A stretch of DNA of 64,000 nucleotides from Clostridia bacterium (GTDB lineage: Bacteria > Bacillota > DSM-521 > Neomoorellales > SLTJ01): assembly GCA_004347685.1 (NCBI GenBank), contig SLTJ01000041.1, forward strand, positions 1 through 64,000, in the 5' to 3' direction. Below are positions 8,199 through 16,927 of this stretch, in pieces. The notes under the pieces are model-generated. The model saw nothing but the letters and a program-made list of their open reading frames with translations, was not told the DNA's origin and did no database searches. The position numbers and the translations under genes were made by a program. Every line of letters begins with the position of its first letter. The first letter of the stretch is position 1.

Positions 8199-8207
8199 TC
8201 ATAGGTG

Positions 8208-8534
8208 GGTATTTCCCGCAATACGGTGAAACGTTACTGCCAGGGCGAGAACATGCCCTGGGAAGGCAAACATCGAAGATATGAGCGCCCGGTAACCGGA
8301 CCTGTGGAAGAGGTGGTCAGGGAATGGCTGGCCAAGGATAAAACCGCACCCGCGAAACAACGCCACACCGCTGACCGCATCTACCAGCGTCTGGTGGAAG
8401 AACACGGCTTTACCGGCGCTCCTTCCACCGTTCGCAAGCTGGTAAAAGAGCTGCGGCTGGAAGGGGGCAAGGCCTTCGTACCCCTGGAGTTTGACCCTGG
8501 CGAGGCTGCCCAGATTCTTTCCGAATCCAGAACT
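8208..8534 (+). pseudogene. istA: 3' continuation of istA, truncated
   Basis: It resumes with GISRNTVKRYC and includes YERPVTGPVEEVVREWLAKD, KQRHTADRIYQRLVEEHGF and the start of the IstA catalytic domain (PLEFDPGEAAQ). The similarity stops near 8505-8534. The rest of istA, all of istB and the right end of the IS21 element are missing, so a deletion joined this point to unrelated DNA. Confidence 0.7.
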
Positions 8535-9003
8535 GGTAAATATCAGCCCGAAACCACCCGGAAGGAAGGGATCTTCCTCCATGGTTGTTCTATGGAGCGT
8601 AACTTATCCATAAATTGCCGCAAATCCTTGTAGGCCGCTAAAGTCCTCCTCTCCCGAACAGACAGATAAACCATCTCATTAATCCTTTTATTTCGTTGCT
8701 ATGTCACCCCTATTTTTTCATAAGTTGATTTTCATAAGTTGAACCGTTTCTTCATCTCCCTTCTTGTACAACGGACTAAAGCTGGGAGGCTACGAGGCCG
8801 GGCTGCCCCCCAGAAAGTATTGTATTAGACCGTATCAAGGAAGTCATTATACATTTTTGCTAAATCTGACTGACCAGGTTTGATGTTTATTACAAAAACA
8901 TTTAAAGCCGCAGAAGAAGGAATTAGCTTTTTGTTGGCGAAACTAAATTAAACCAACTATTCACCAACTGTTCAATGATAACAGGGCGAGGGGTGAAGGG
9001 TTA
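8535..9003. other. Intergenic junction zone with no confident gene
   Basis: A 43-codon minus-strand frame (8674 down to 8543, starting MVYLSVRERRTLAAYKDL) is open but unrecognised and has only a weak ribosome site. At about 8757-8816 the plus strand reads LYNGLKLGGYEAGLPPRK, which resembles the tail of dihydrodipicolinate-synthase-family lyases and may be a gene scrap. The last 100 bases are the AT-rich leader of the regulator starting at 9004. Confidence 0.35.
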
Positions 9004-10893
9004 ATGCTTTCCGCAAAGGAGGATCATACCCAGACGCTGATAAGCCGGGATTTAATGGGGGTTATAGAGAGTGTTCGCGCCATTGTCGGAGCTCAGGTGG
9101 CGGGCGTGGCTCTGTACGACGCTGGGCGAGGGGAATTGGAGACCTGCACGATGTTTGCCGAGGGAGACCCTATAATAAGCCGTATGAGGCTGGCCGACGA
9201 TAAGGCGCCGGTAAGGTTCTTCTCCACCGCTGATGGGTTATGGGTGTCCAACAACCCGTTAGAAGATCCCCGCCTAGACCACCATTATGTCCAGAAGTAT
9301 GCGGTAAAGAACGCGGTAATAGTTCCACTGGAATACCGCCAAGAGCGGATTGGCAACCTCCACCTGGCCAATAAAATTGCTGGCGATTTCACGACCCATG
9401 ACTGCGAAATAATCAGGCTCCTCGCCTTTGTAGTGGCCACTTTAGTCGAAAACCACTATCTATCAGCAGGCATTCAGCATCTGCTGTCCGAAACGAAGAT
9501 ACTCTACGAACACGAAAAGAAAGCCGCAGCCCAACTCAAAGAAGCCAACAGGCGACTGGAAAATCAGACCCGCAGGCTGAGCAGGATGATGAAAGTTCAG
9601 GAGCGGCTCCTGTCATTGATATTCCACGAGGCCGACCTACAAACTACCGCCGATACCCTTGAAGACCTCATCGGCAATCCTGTAGGCTTATTCGATGCTT
9701 CCCACCGCCTTCTGGCCTGTAGCAAAACCTTTTCCCAGGGCGACATTTATCTCAGTGAAGCCGCGAGAACCGGCACGTTGCCCGGATCTTTCAGGGAGCA
9801 CCGCGTCGTCCGGGACCACATGAAGTGGGGCCTGGCTAATAAGTCGGTCGTCCGCATCCCGCCGGTTTCCGCAAACGGAGAAGATCTCACCAAGTTTTTT
9901 GTCCCGGTATTTTGCCGTGACCGGATTGCCGGGTATATCTGTGCATCAGAGCGCAATGCCAAAATAAATGAGGACGAACTCCTCGCCATCCAACAAGCCG
10001 CCACTGTCTACGGCTTATATCTGCTCCGGGAAAAGGCAGTGCACGAGACTGAAGCCAAACTCAAGGGAGGCCTCGTCAACGAGCTCATCGCTGCCAGCTA
10101 CCCCGACGAAGAAGCCATAACCAAACAGGCGCAGTTCCTAGGCCACAATCTGAACGCCCCTCATTTCCTGGTACTCATCGAGCCAGATACCGTTGCGGTC
10201 AGGGGCAAAAACCGCGACACTGCCGTGGAGGTGAGTTCGCGCTTGGCAGCCATGGCCTCTGAGGTTTTTCCAAGGGGAGAGGGGATAAGCGTGTCACTCA
10301 AGGGAGCAGGTCTGGTAGCACTGGTAGCGGAGGAACTGATACCGCTGCGCTGGCCAGGGGCTACCATAGTCCAAGAAGTATGCCGCCACGTCAAGAAAGG
10401 TATAGAGAAAAGGCTCCATGGCTACACAGTAACCATTGGTATAAGCGACAGGTGTACATGCCCGGGCGATTATACCAACGCCTATCGCCAAGCCCGGCAG
10501 ACCGTTGACGTCGCCAGGTGCAGGGGAGAAAACGGGGCCATCGTGGCATGGAATTCTCTGGGGATAGTCGGAATGCTGACCCAGGCCGAAGATCCGGAAG
10601 CTTTGCTAAAGTTTGCCAAACAACAACTTGGACCGTTGCTCGAGTACGACCGGACCAAGGGCACGAAACTGGTGGAAACGCTAAAAGCCTTCCTTGATCA
10701 CAACGGGCACTTGGCAGCGACAGCGGCAGCCTTATACATCCACACCGGCACCCTTCGTTACCGGTTGGAAAAAATAAAACATCTCCTGGGATACGAGCTG
10801 GATGGCCCACGAAACCTTGACCTGCATTTCGCCGTGCGTATTCTGGAAGTTGTTGGCATGAAGACAACCAAGGGACCTTTTGCTGTAGAATAG
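9004..10893 (+). CDS. GAF-domain transcriptional regulator of the PucR/CdaR type
   Basis: 629 residues with no membrane segment. An N-terminal GAF domain (about 1-155) is followed by a coiled coil (about 165-205, EHEKKAAAQLKEANRRLENQ), then a second sensor-like region (about 205-335). A GGDEF-like module of the CdaR family comes next (about 350-510). The C-terminal PucR helix-turn-helix (about 560-622) contains HIHTGTLRYRLEKIKHLLGY. Such proteins control catabolic genes in response to a small ligand. It is the first intact gene beyond the IS island that holds the glycyl radical enzyme, so control of that enzyme is possible but is only inferred from proximity. ATG at 9004 follows GAGGGGTGAAGGG. 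It converges on thiE with 46 bases between. Confidence 0.8.
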   Translation: MLSAKEDHTQTLISRDLMGVIESVRAIVGAQVAGVALYDAGRGELETCTMFAEGDPIISRMRLADDKAPVRFFSTADGLWVSNNPLEDPRLDHHYVQKYAVKNAVIVPLEYRQERIGNLHLANKIAGDFTTHDCEIIRLLAFVVATLVENHYLSAGIQHLLSETKILYEHEKKAAAQLKEANRRLENQTRRLSRMMKVQERLLSLIFHEADLQTTADTLEDLIGNPVGLFDASHRLLACSKTFSQGDIYLSEAARTGTLPGSFREHRVVRDHMKWGLANKSVVRIPPVSANGEDLTKFFVPVFCRDRIAGYICASERNAKINEDELLAIQQAATVYGLYLLREKAVHETEAKLKGGLVNELIAASYPDEEAITKQAQFLGHNLNAPHFLVLIEPDTVAVRGKNRDTAVEVSSRLAAMASEVFPRGEGISVSLKGAGLVALVAEELIPLRWPGATIVQEVCRHVKKGIEKRLHGYTVTIGISDRCTCPGDYTNAYRQARQTVDVARCRGENGAIVAWNSLGIVGMLTQAEDPEALLKFAKQQLGPLLEYDRTKGTKLVETLKAFLDHNGHLAATAAALYIHTGTLRYRLEKIKHLLGYELDGPRNLDLHFAVRILEVVGMKTTKGPFAVE

Positions 10894-10939
10894 TGAACAA
10901 GTCTGCGCCAGGAGAGCAGTGCTGTTCTTTTACGTCCCG

Positions 10940-11584
10940 CTACGACGTAGCCAGGGCCACGCGCAGGGAGCGGATTTTCTCCTCAATGTCAGGAGCGCCC
11001 ACAATCTCGGTGACCATGGCGATCAGGCGGGCCCCGTGCCGGCGCACCTCGGCAATATTGTGCTCTTTAATGCCGCCGATGGCCACAAAGGGCAAGGGAA
11101 TATTCTCAACCACATAGTCCAGGTAGCCCAATCCCACCGGAGCAACTACATCCTTCTTGGTGCTGGTGGCAAACAGAGGGCCGACCCCGATGTAGTCCAC
11201 TGCCCCTGTCTTCAAAGCCGCCCGGGCCTGTTCCGGAGAGTGGGTGGACAGCCCGATCAGCAACTCCTCCCCCACCAGATCCCGCGCCTTCTCTGCCGGC
11301 AGGTCGTCCTGGCCGAGATGCACGCCGTCAGCCCCTACCGCCAGGGCCAGGTCCACCTGGTCATTGACCATGAGCGCCACGCCGGCCGCTGCCGTCAACT
11401 CCCGGAGGGCAAGGCACTCGTAGTATTTGGCCCGCACGGACTTCTCCTTTTCCCGGTACTGGATCAGCCGGACCCCGGCCCGGATCAGGGCCGGCACCAC
11501 CTCCAGGTTGCTGCGGCCCCGGGAGTAGTCTTCAGCGGTAATGGCGTAGATGTCTGTGTCCAAAGCCCCAAGGTTTCTGGCCAT
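10940..11584 (-). CDS. thiE: Thiamine-phosphate synthase
   Basis: Joins the hydroxymethylpyrimidine diphosphate and thiazole phosphate halves of thiamine. It has 214 residues, a normal length. It shows the TIM-barrel phosphate-binding features of the family: QYREKEKS, NDQVDLALAVGADGVHLGQ, a GPLFATSTK loop that holds the pyrophosphate, and AIGGIK. It is the last gene of the thiSGHE operon, 14 bases after thiH. Confidence 0.93.
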   Translation of the reverse strand: MARNLGALDTDIYAITAEDYSRGRSNLEVVPALIRAGVRLIQYREKEKSVRAKYYECLALRELTAAAGVALMVNDQVDLALAVGADGVHLGQDDLPAEKARDLVGEELLIGLSTHSPEQARAALKTGAVDYIGVGPLFATSTKKDVVAPVGLGYLDYVVENIPLPFVAIGGIKEHNIAEVRRHGARLIAMVTEIVGAPDIEEKIRSLRVALATS

Positions 11585-11598
11585 TCTTCTCCCTCGCT

Positions 11599-12711
11599 TT
11601 ACCCGGCCAGGGGTTCCCAGTCCTTGAATACCGGCTGGTACCCCTGCCGCAAAACCATCTGGTAGATTTCAGCCACTGTCCGCCGGTCAGCCACCTCAAA
11701 CTGAGCTTCGCCCTTGTCGGCGGTGGTCCGGCCCCCCACCTCCGTGGAAGAACCGGCCGAAAGCCTGGTCACCCCCAGCATTACCAGCCTATCCCGTAAT
11801 TCCGGCCGTTCCCGCGTAGAAATGGTGATCCCCAACCGGGGACGGTAAAGGCGCAAAGCCAACATCATCTGTACCAGGTCCGCGTCAGTAACCTCTACGG
11901 TGGGAACGAAACTGCTGCCGGCATGGGGGCGCAACCTCGGGAAAGATACGGCCACCTCGGTGGCCCAGTAATGGTCCTGCAGGTAGGCTGCGTGCAGGCC
12001 GGTGACAAAGGCTTCCCGGCGCCAGTCATTGAGCCCCAGGAGGGCGCCGATGTTCACGGATACCATGCCTGCCTGGCAGGCCCGCTCCGGGGCCTCCAAC
12101 CGGAAGCGGTAATCGCGTTTCGGGCCGGCCGGATGCACCTGGGCGTATACCTCTTCGTCGTACACCTCCTGGTAAACGGTCAGGCCATCCACTCCCTCCC
12201 GCAGCAAGGTCCGGTACTCCTCGGTTTCCAGGGGGTAGACCTCAATACTCAGAGAGGAAAAGTAAGGGCGCAATAGCTTTACCGCCTCCACCAGGTAACC
12301 TAAGGGAGCATGACGTCTGGCTTCCCCCGTCAGCAAAAGCAGGTGGCGCAGGCCGGTGCCGGCAATGGCCCTGCCTTCGGCTTCTATTTCTTCCGGGGTG
12401 AGGGTCTTCCGGGCTATCTGGTTAGACGCACTCAGCCCGCAGTAGAGACAACGGTTAACGCAATAATTGGAAAGGTAAAGGGGGGTATACAGCACGATGA
12501 CCCGGCCGAAATGCTGGATGGACAAACGCCTGGCCCGCTGGGCCATGGGTTCGAGAAAAGATCGCGCTGCCGGTGAAAGCAGGGCCAGGTAGTCTCGTTC
12601 GGTGAGGGCTTCCCTGGCCAGAGCCCGCTCCACGTCCCCGGCCGTTATTCCCGCCCAGAGTTCTTCCCAGTTCAGGTCCTTGAGTCCCTGGTAGTAATCG
12701 TAAAAGCTCAT
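11599..12711 (-). CDS. thiH: 2-iminoacetate synthase (tyrosine lyase), radical SAM
   Basis: Cleaves tyrosine to dehydroglycine (2-iminoacetate) and p-cresol for thiazole formation, the anaerobic route in contrast to ThiO. The 370 residues contain the radical-SAM cluster motif [11 protein letters not shown] (Cys-x3-Cys-x2-Cys) near residue 85, and the long C-terminal domain of the ThiH branch. Its start overlaps the end of thiG by four bases, so translation is coupled. The p-cresol by-product is the same compound made by 4-hydroxyphenylacetate decarboxylase; no link is implied. Confidence 0.93.
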   Translation of the reverse strand: MSFYDYYQGLKDLNWEELWAGITAGDVERALAREALTERDYLALLSPAARSFLEPMAQRARRLSIQHFGRVIVLYTPLYLSNYCVNRCLYCGLSASNQIARKTLTPEEIEAEGRAIAGTGLRHLLLLTGEARRHAPLGYLVEAVKLLRPYFSSLSIEVYPLETEEYRTLLREGVDGLTVYQEVYDEEVYAQVHPAGPKRDYRFRLEAPERACQAGMVSVNIGALLGLNDWRREAFVTGLHAAYLQDHYWATEVAVSFPRLRPHAGSSFVPTVEVTDADLVQMMLALRLYRPRLGITISTRERPELRDRLVMLGVTRLSAGSSTEVGGRTTADKGEAQFEVADRRTVAEIYQMVLRQGYQPVFKDWEPLAG

Positions 12712-13493
12712 GCCCGTTCCTCCTCCTGACGCAGGAACCCGGTCAAAGGCGAAGAAGCCACGGCCACCTGCCGGGTGGGAGCCAGCCCGGCCAGATGGGC
12801 CTGCCGGCCGGCCTTCACCGCCAGGGCAAAGGCTTCAGCCATGGCCGCCGGGTCTTCTGCCGTGGCAATGGCTGTATTCACCAGCACGGCCGCAGCCCCC
12901 ATTTCCATGGCCTCGGCCGCCTCCGACGGCCGGCCCAGCCCTGCGTCCACGATGATCGGCCAGTCAATCTCGTCAATGAGGATGCGGATCAATTCCTTGG
13001 TGCGTAACCCGCGATTGGAACCAATGGGGGCGCCCAGGGGCATTACTGCGGCCGCGCCGGCTGCCACCAGCCGCCTGGCGGTCATCAGGTCCGGGCCCAT
13101 GTAAGGGAAGACCTGAAACCCTTCCCCGGCCAGAATCTCGGTGGCCCGCACCGTTTCCTGGTTATCCGGCAGCAAGTATTTGTTATCGGCCACTACCTCC
13201 ACCTTAACCCAATCGCCGCAGCCCGCCGCCCGGGCTATCCTGGCAATATGTACCGCCTCGTCAGCGGTCCGGGCCCCCGAGGTATTGGGCATCAGGATAA
13301 TATTCTCAGGCAGGTAATTAATGAGGTTATCTCCGGACGCATGAAAATCCGCCCGCCGCAAGGCAACGGTTACCACCTCGATGCCGGCCCGGGCAATCAC
13401 GGCGGGCAGAATATCATCGCGGGGAAACTTGCCGGTCCCGAGAATCAGCCGGCTGCGCAGGGTTTTACCGCCAACTACCAATACATCCTCCAC
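12708..13493 (-). CDS. thiG: Thiazole synthase
   Basis: Builds the thiazole phosphate ring from deoxyxylulose phosphate, 2-iminoacetate and ThiS thiocarboxylate. The 261 residues form the TIM barrel; the Schiff-base lysine lies in the [15 protein letters not shown] region and the phosphate loop in [13 protein letters not shown] start is used, two bases after the thiS stop. ThiF, which adenylates ThiS, is not in the window and must be elsewhere or replaced. Confidence 0.93.
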   Translation of the reverse strand: MEDVLVVGGKTLRSRLILGTGKFPRDDILPAVIARAGIEVVTVALRRADFHASGDNLINYLPENIILMPNTSGARTADEAVHIARIARAAGCGDWVKVEVVADNKYLLPDNQETVRATEILAGEGFQVFPYMGPDLMTARRLVAAGAAAVMPLGAPIGSNRGLRTKELIRILIDEIDWPIIVDAGLGRPSEAAEAMEMGAAAVLVNTAIATAEDPAAMAEAFALAVKAGRQAHLAGLAPTRQVAVASSPLTGFLRQEEERA

Positions 13494-13495
13494 CC

Positions 13496-13702
13496 TTACC
13501 CCCCTCCCACAATTCTGATCAGTTCAAGCCGGTCGTTGTCGGCAAGCCAGGTGGTCGCTAGGGAATCGCGGGCCAGGATCTCACCGTTCCGCTGTACTGC
13601 CAGGCCGTGCGGGCTAAGTCCTTTGCCATTCAGGTAGTCCTGAACGGTAACGGGATCATGCAGCACCTCCGCCCGCCCATTTACCAAAATCTGCACGGCC
13701 AT
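13496..13702 (-). CDS. thiS: Sulfur carrier protein
   Basis: 68-residue ubiquitin-fold protein ending in VGGG, whose C-terminal Gly-Gly receives sulfur as a thiocarboxylate and passes it to ThiG. ATG at 13702 is chosen because GGAGGGAGGG lies right before it and the length then equals the family norm; an upstream extension would run into the riboswitch. First gene of the operon, under the TPP riboswitch. Confidence 0.9.
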   Translation of the reverse strand: MAVQILVNGRAEVLHDPVTVQDYLNGKGLSPHGLAVQRNGEILARDSLATTWLADNDRLELIRIVGGG

Positions 13703-13725
13703 CCCTCCCTCCAACGAAATAGTTA

Positions 13726-13751
13726 AAGGCCGCCCGGTGAAAGGCGGCCTT
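13726..13751 (-). terminator. Hairpin between TPP aptamer and thiS (possible attenuator)
   Basis: The RNA would form a nine-pair stem, AAGGCCGCC with GGCGGCCTT, followed by TTAACTATTT. The U-run is imperfect, but the place between aptamer and first gene is where the switching terminator is expected. Confidence 0.5.
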
Positions 13752-13767
13752 CTGCCCGTATGACAAG

Positions 13768-13857
13768 CCGTGCTTCCCTCCGCTGGCATTACCCAGGTCA
13801 GGTTCAAAGGGTCTACGGGTTCTGTCCCGTTCTCAGCCCAGCCCATGGGCTCCCCCA
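13768..13857 (-). promoter_or_regulatory. TPP riboswitch (THI element)
   Basis: The minus strand carries the conserved blocks GGGCTGAGA, GACCCTTTGAACCTGA and CTGGGTAATGCCAGCGGAGG in the right order. It precedes thiSGHE, so thiamine diphosphate should shut the operon down. It begins only about 44 bases after the tRNA-Pro gene. Confidence 0.95.
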
Positions 13858-13900
13858 ACCGGCCAAAATTCCATATTTTGGTCGCAAACATCATCGCAAA

Positions 13901-13977
13901 TGGTCGGGACGACTGGATTTGAACCAGCGACCCCCACCACCCCAAGGTGGTGCGCTACCAAGCTGCGCTACGTCCCG
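13901..13977 (-). tRNA. tRNA-Pro, anticodon GGG
   Basis: 77 bases including an encoded CCA. The acceptor stem pairs CGGGACG with CGTCCCG. The anticodon stem CCACC/GGTGG encloses the loop TTGGGGT, so the anticodon is GGG, reading CCC codons. The T-arm GGTTCAAATCC is standard. Confidence 0.95.
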
Positions 13978-13992
13978 GCCCGTCATGGGTAT

Positions 13993-14021
13993 ATTGTAAG
14001 CCATCAAGGACGAGAAGTCAA
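13993..14021 (-). promoter_or_regulatory. Sigma-A promoter of tRNA-Pro
   Basis: On the minus strand TTGACT (14016-14021) and TACAAT (13993-13998) are separated by 17 bases, ending 15 bases before the tRNA. No clear terminator separates the tRNA from the TPP riboswitch, so this promoter may also serve the thi operon. Confidence 0.7.
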
Positions 14022-14055
14022 GGAGAGATTTACATCTTATACATCTAATCACTGG

Positions 14056-14100
14056 CGGAGCATGCCTTACGCGCCGGCGTAAACGCCGTGGCGTGCTCCA
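14056..14100. repeat. Long imperfect hairpin
   Basis: On the minus strand GGAGCACGCC pairs with GGCATGCTCC around an inner CGGCG-TTTA-CGCCG hairpin. There is no U-run. It lies between the end of the L,D-transpeptidase gene and the tRNA promoter and may act as a transcription block or RNA end; the role is unknown. Confidence 0.4.
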
Positions 14101-14166
14101 CGGCCGCACAGATAAAGCCGGGTCACCCACTGCAACCGGGCTGTTAGCGAACCCGTCGCGGGATCA

Positions 14167-15213
14167 TCACGGGACGATTACCACTGGCGTTCCTATGCGC
14201 ACTTGGTCGAAAAATTCTTCCACGTCGGCGTTAGCCAGGCCGATGCAGCCCCAGGTCCAGTCCTCACCGAACTCCGGCACGCTGCCACCGTGAATGCCGA
14301 TGCCGCCGCCCAAGGCCGTTTGCTGGGGCGGGGTGGCAAAACCGGCGTTGGCGGCGACAACCGCCTCGTAGGTTGGCCAGTCAATCAACCCCTGCCCCAG
14401 TCCCCGCTCGGCGTCCTCCATGCCAGGGTAGCTCAGGCGCAACCAGCGGGAGCCCAGGTAGTAGTCGGGGGGGTCCAAAACCGAACGCTCGCTGACGTAA
14501 AACCATCCCTCCGGGGTACGGTGGTCGCCGGAGACCTCTTTGTCGCCCGGCCCTCCGTCACCGAAGTCAGCCCGGTAGGACTTGAGCCATACTCCACCGG
14601 AGAACAGGGATAAGGTGTGGTCAGACTTGTCCACCACTATGGTCAAGTCCGGTACGGGAACTGGGATCCCCTTGGCTGCCTGGACGTCGGTCAGGGGCCG
14701 GTCGCGTTCCCCGGGGGCTTGCTTTCCCCAGGGAGTTACGGGGCCCACGCCGGGAAGGGTCAGGTACTGGCCGGCGTAGATGGTGTCCCCGGTAAGGATG
14801 TTGGCCTGTTTTAGAGCCGTGACCGTGGTGCCGTAGCGCCGGGCAATGGTATAAAGGCTATCTCCGGGACGCGCCAGGTAGCGGTTGGTGGCTGGTGTTT
14901 TCTGGGCCTTTTCAATGGTGGCGAAGGTCTGGGGTCCGACGACGCCATCCGGGGTTAGCCCCTTTTCCTGCTGAAAGCTTTGGGTACCCTTTTGTGTCTT
15001 ACCCCCGAAAATCCCGTCCACGGGACCGGCCTGGTACCCGACGCCGTTGAGGAACCCTTGGAGCAGGGCCACGTCTTCCCCCTGAGAGCCGAAAAGCAGG
15101 GTCCTGGTGCCGAAGGTAGCGGCCACGGCGTGGGCCGTGTAAACGAAGCTTCCCATGATAACCGTTAGCAGCAACAAAAGGATCGGCGGGCGATAAGGGC
15201 GCACGACGGTCAC
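14167..15213 (-). CDS. L,D-transpeptidase with peptidoglycan-binding and LysM domains
   Basis: Envelope enzyme that forms 3-3 peptide cross-links or anchors proteins to peptidoglycan. The 348 residues start with a signal or anchor segment (about 10-32). A peptidoglycan-binding repeat follows (about 38-97, VALLQGFLNGVGYQAGPVDG), then a LysM domain (about 110-156, RPGDSLYTIARRYG). The YkuD catalytic domain (about 205-348) has IGIHGGSVPEFG and the active-site TWGCIGL. In Bacillus, similar proteins are linked to spore cortex or stationary-phase wall. It appears to be a single gene; the thi and tRNA genes follow. Confidence 0.9.
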   Translation of the reverse strand: MTVVRPYRPPILLLLLTVIMGSFVYTAHAVAATFGTRTLLFGSQGEDVALLQGFLNGVGYQAGPVDGIFGGKTQKGTQSFQQEKGLTPDGVVGPQTFATIEKAQKTPATNRYLARPGDSLYTIARRYGTTVTALKQANILTGDTIYAGQYLTLPGVGPVTPWGKQAPGERDRPLTDVQAAKGIPVPVPDLTIVVDKSDHTLSLFSGGVWLKSYRADFGDGGPGDKEVSGDHRTPEGWFYVSERSVLDPPDYYLGSRWLRLSYPGMEDAERGLGQGLIDWPTYEAVVAANAGFATPPQQTALGGGIGIHGGSVPEFGEDWTWGCIGLANADVEEFFDQVRIGTPVVIVP

Positions 15214-15314
15214 CTCCGATTAGAAGTCCACCGTTGGATGATACCGCAACTTACTTCTTTTCGCCGCCAGTAATATCAGGAACCATTACCAGAATACACC
15301 GTAAAGCCCCTGGC

Positions 15315-15452
15315 TTCCTGGTGGAGCAGTACATGGACTTCGCCTTGGGACTGGCCGACCGCTACTACGGGATGCAAAAGGGTGAAATCGTGGCTACAGG
15401 GCAGGGCGCGGAACTTGATCACCGGATGGTGAAAGACTACCTTGCCGTCTGA
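15315..15452 (+). pseudogene. C-terminal scrap of an amino-acid/urea ABC transporter ATPase
   Basis: The frame reads FLVEQYMDFALGLADRYYGM, then QKGEIVATG and VKDYLAV to a stop. This matches the end of LivF/UrtE-like ATPases (LVEQ...ADR...GEIV). No Walker A, signature or start is present, and upstream sequence in the frame is not ATPase-like. It is a remnant of a lost transporter operon, convergent with lysC. Confidence 0.6.
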
Positions 15453-15469
15453 TATTCACGCTGAGGCGT

Positions 15470-15499
15470 ACAAAGACAAGCCCGGGTATAGCCCCGGGC
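15470..15499 (-). terminator. Intrinsic terminator after lysC
   Basis: On the minus strand GCCCGGG and CCCGGGC form a stem around GCTATA, followed by TTGTCTTTGT. It closes the metY-metX-hom-thrC-lysC unit. Confidence 0.75.
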
Positions 15500-15574
15500 A
15501 CTCAGGACAAGAGTAAATTCGCCAGCAGACAGGTATGGTTAATACCGCCTGGCTCGAACCTGCCGCGTACCTCC

Positions 15575-16813
15575 TCAGGTCCCGACGGCCAGTTCGGCCG
15601 CTTCCCCGAGGCGGAAGGCGCGGTGGAGGGCTCGCACCGCCTGGGTGGCCGCTTCCTGCCGGATCACACATGACACCTTGATCTCCGAGGTACTTATCAT
15701 ATCAATGTTGATGGCCTCCTGGGCCAAAGCCGCAAACATCTGCGCGGCCACGCCGGGATTGGTTATCATCCCGGCGCCGACAATGGAAACCTTGGCCACC
15801 CCGGCGTCAGTGGTAAAGCCGCTGGCCCCGACTTCACCTATTACCTGCTTTACCGTGGCCACCGCCTGTTCCAGGTCGGTACGGCCCACCGTAAAGCTGA
15901 TATCGTTCCGTTCCCCGGCGGTGGTGCTCTGCACGATCATGTCCACATTGATGCTGCGAGCAGCCAGGGAGCCGAATAACCTGGCGGCTACCCCCGGCCG
16001 GTCCGGTACGCCGAAGATGCCGATCTTGGCCACGTTCAGGTCGCAGGCCACGCCGGTAACCGCCATCTCCCTCTCCATCCCTTGTCCCTCCCACACCAGA
16101 GTCCCCGGGTTCTGGTTAAAGCTGGAGCGCACATGCAACTGTACCCCGTACTGCTTGGCAAATTCTACCGACCGGGGCTGCAGCACCTGAGCCCCCAGGC
16201 TGGCCAGCTCAAGCATTTCGTCATAGGAAATACTTGTCAGTTTCCCGGCCTCAGGTATCACCCGAGGATCAGCCGTATACACCCCGTCCACGTCTGTATA
16301 GATCTCGCAAACCTCGGCCCCCAGGGCTGCGGCCAGGGCTACGGCCGTGGTATCCGATCCCCCGCGGCCCAGGGTAGTGATCTCATTATCTCCGCTTATC
16401 CCCTGGAACCCGGCCACGATGACTATCTTCCCGGCTTCTAACTCGCGGGTTAGCCTTTCGGTTTGCACCTGGATTATTCTGGCCTTGGCGTGCACTCCGT
16501 CGGTAATAATGGCTACCTGCGGCCCGGTCAAGGAGACCACCGGCAGCCCCAACGTCTGAATGGCCATGGCCAGCAGCGCTATGGACTGTTGCTCCCCCGT
16601 GGCCAAGAGCATATCCATTTCCCGTTCCGGCGGGTGCAGCGATATCTGACGAGCCAGTTCAATCATCTCGTCGGTGGTGTCGCCGCGGGCAGACACTACC
16701 ACTACTACCTGATTTCCTTCCCGGTAACAATCAGCCACCCGCCGGGCCACGGCCTTCATCCTGCCAACATCAGCTACAGAGGTCCCTCCGTATTTTTGTA
16801 CAATCAGGGCCAC
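15575..16813 (-). CDS. lysC: Aspartate kinase
   Basis: First step of the aspartate family (lysine, threonine, methionine, diaminopimelate): ATP-dependent phosphorylation of aspartate. The 412 residues start with the kinase motif QKYGGTSV. The catalytic region covers about 1-250 ([18 protein letters not shown]). Two ACT domains (about 265-400) give feedback control, with VGRTDLEQA and [15 protein letters not shown] as their cores. Length fits the lysC/dapG class with internal start not needed. Last gene of the cluster, 115 bases after thrC. Confidence 0.95.
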   Translation of the reverse strand: MALIVQKYGGTSVADVGRMKAVARRVADCYREGNQVVVVVSARGDTTDEMIELARQISLHPPEREMDMLLATGEQQSIALLAMAIQTLGLPVVSLTGPQVAIITDGVHAKARIIQVQTERLTRELEAGKIVIVAGFQGISGDNEITTLGRGGSDTTAVALAAALGAEVCEIYTDVDGVYTADPRVIPEAGKLTSISYDEMLELASLGAQVLQPRSVEFAKQYGVQLHVRSSFNQNPGTLVWEGQGMEREMAVTGVACDLNVAKIGIFGVPDRPGVAARLFGSLAARSINVDMIVQSTTAGERNDISFTVGRTDLEQAVATVKQVIGEVGASGFTTDAGVAKVSIVGAGMITNPGVAAQMFAALAQEAINIDMISTSEIKVSCVIRQEAATQAVRALHRAFRLGEAAELAVGT

Positions 16814-16927
16814 CGTTTCTCTACTCCCTTTTGCTTTATTCCGGTAGTATATTATACAGCCAGCCGCACGACCTGGCTAAAGGTAAGAGATGGGAAACCG
16901 GGTACCACCTCTGCCCCCAACCCCGGT

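Larger units (their letters stand above)
6818..8207 (+). mobile_element. IS110-family element inserted in istA
   Basis: The boundaries come from the interrupted gene: istA reads ...ttgttgg up to 6817 and resumes ggtatttcc at about 8208. A perfect 16-base inverted repeat, aaaaccgcaaccctgg (6824-6839) and its complement (8183-8198), lies a few bases inside both ends, as in the IS1111 subgroup. The element is about 1.39 kb with one transposase gene and a 210-base structured 5' non-coding part. The transposase is frameshifted, so it is probably no longer autonomous. Confidence 0.75.

Noticed and set aside
8543-8674. 43-codon minus-strand gene
   Set aside because: Open frame with a poor ribosome site, no recognised motif and located at a deletion junction; noted only as part of the junction zone.
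10919-11665. 248-codon plus-strand frame over thiE
   Set aside because: Antisense shadow of thiE in high-GC DNA; composition rich in Gly, Gln and His without any motif.
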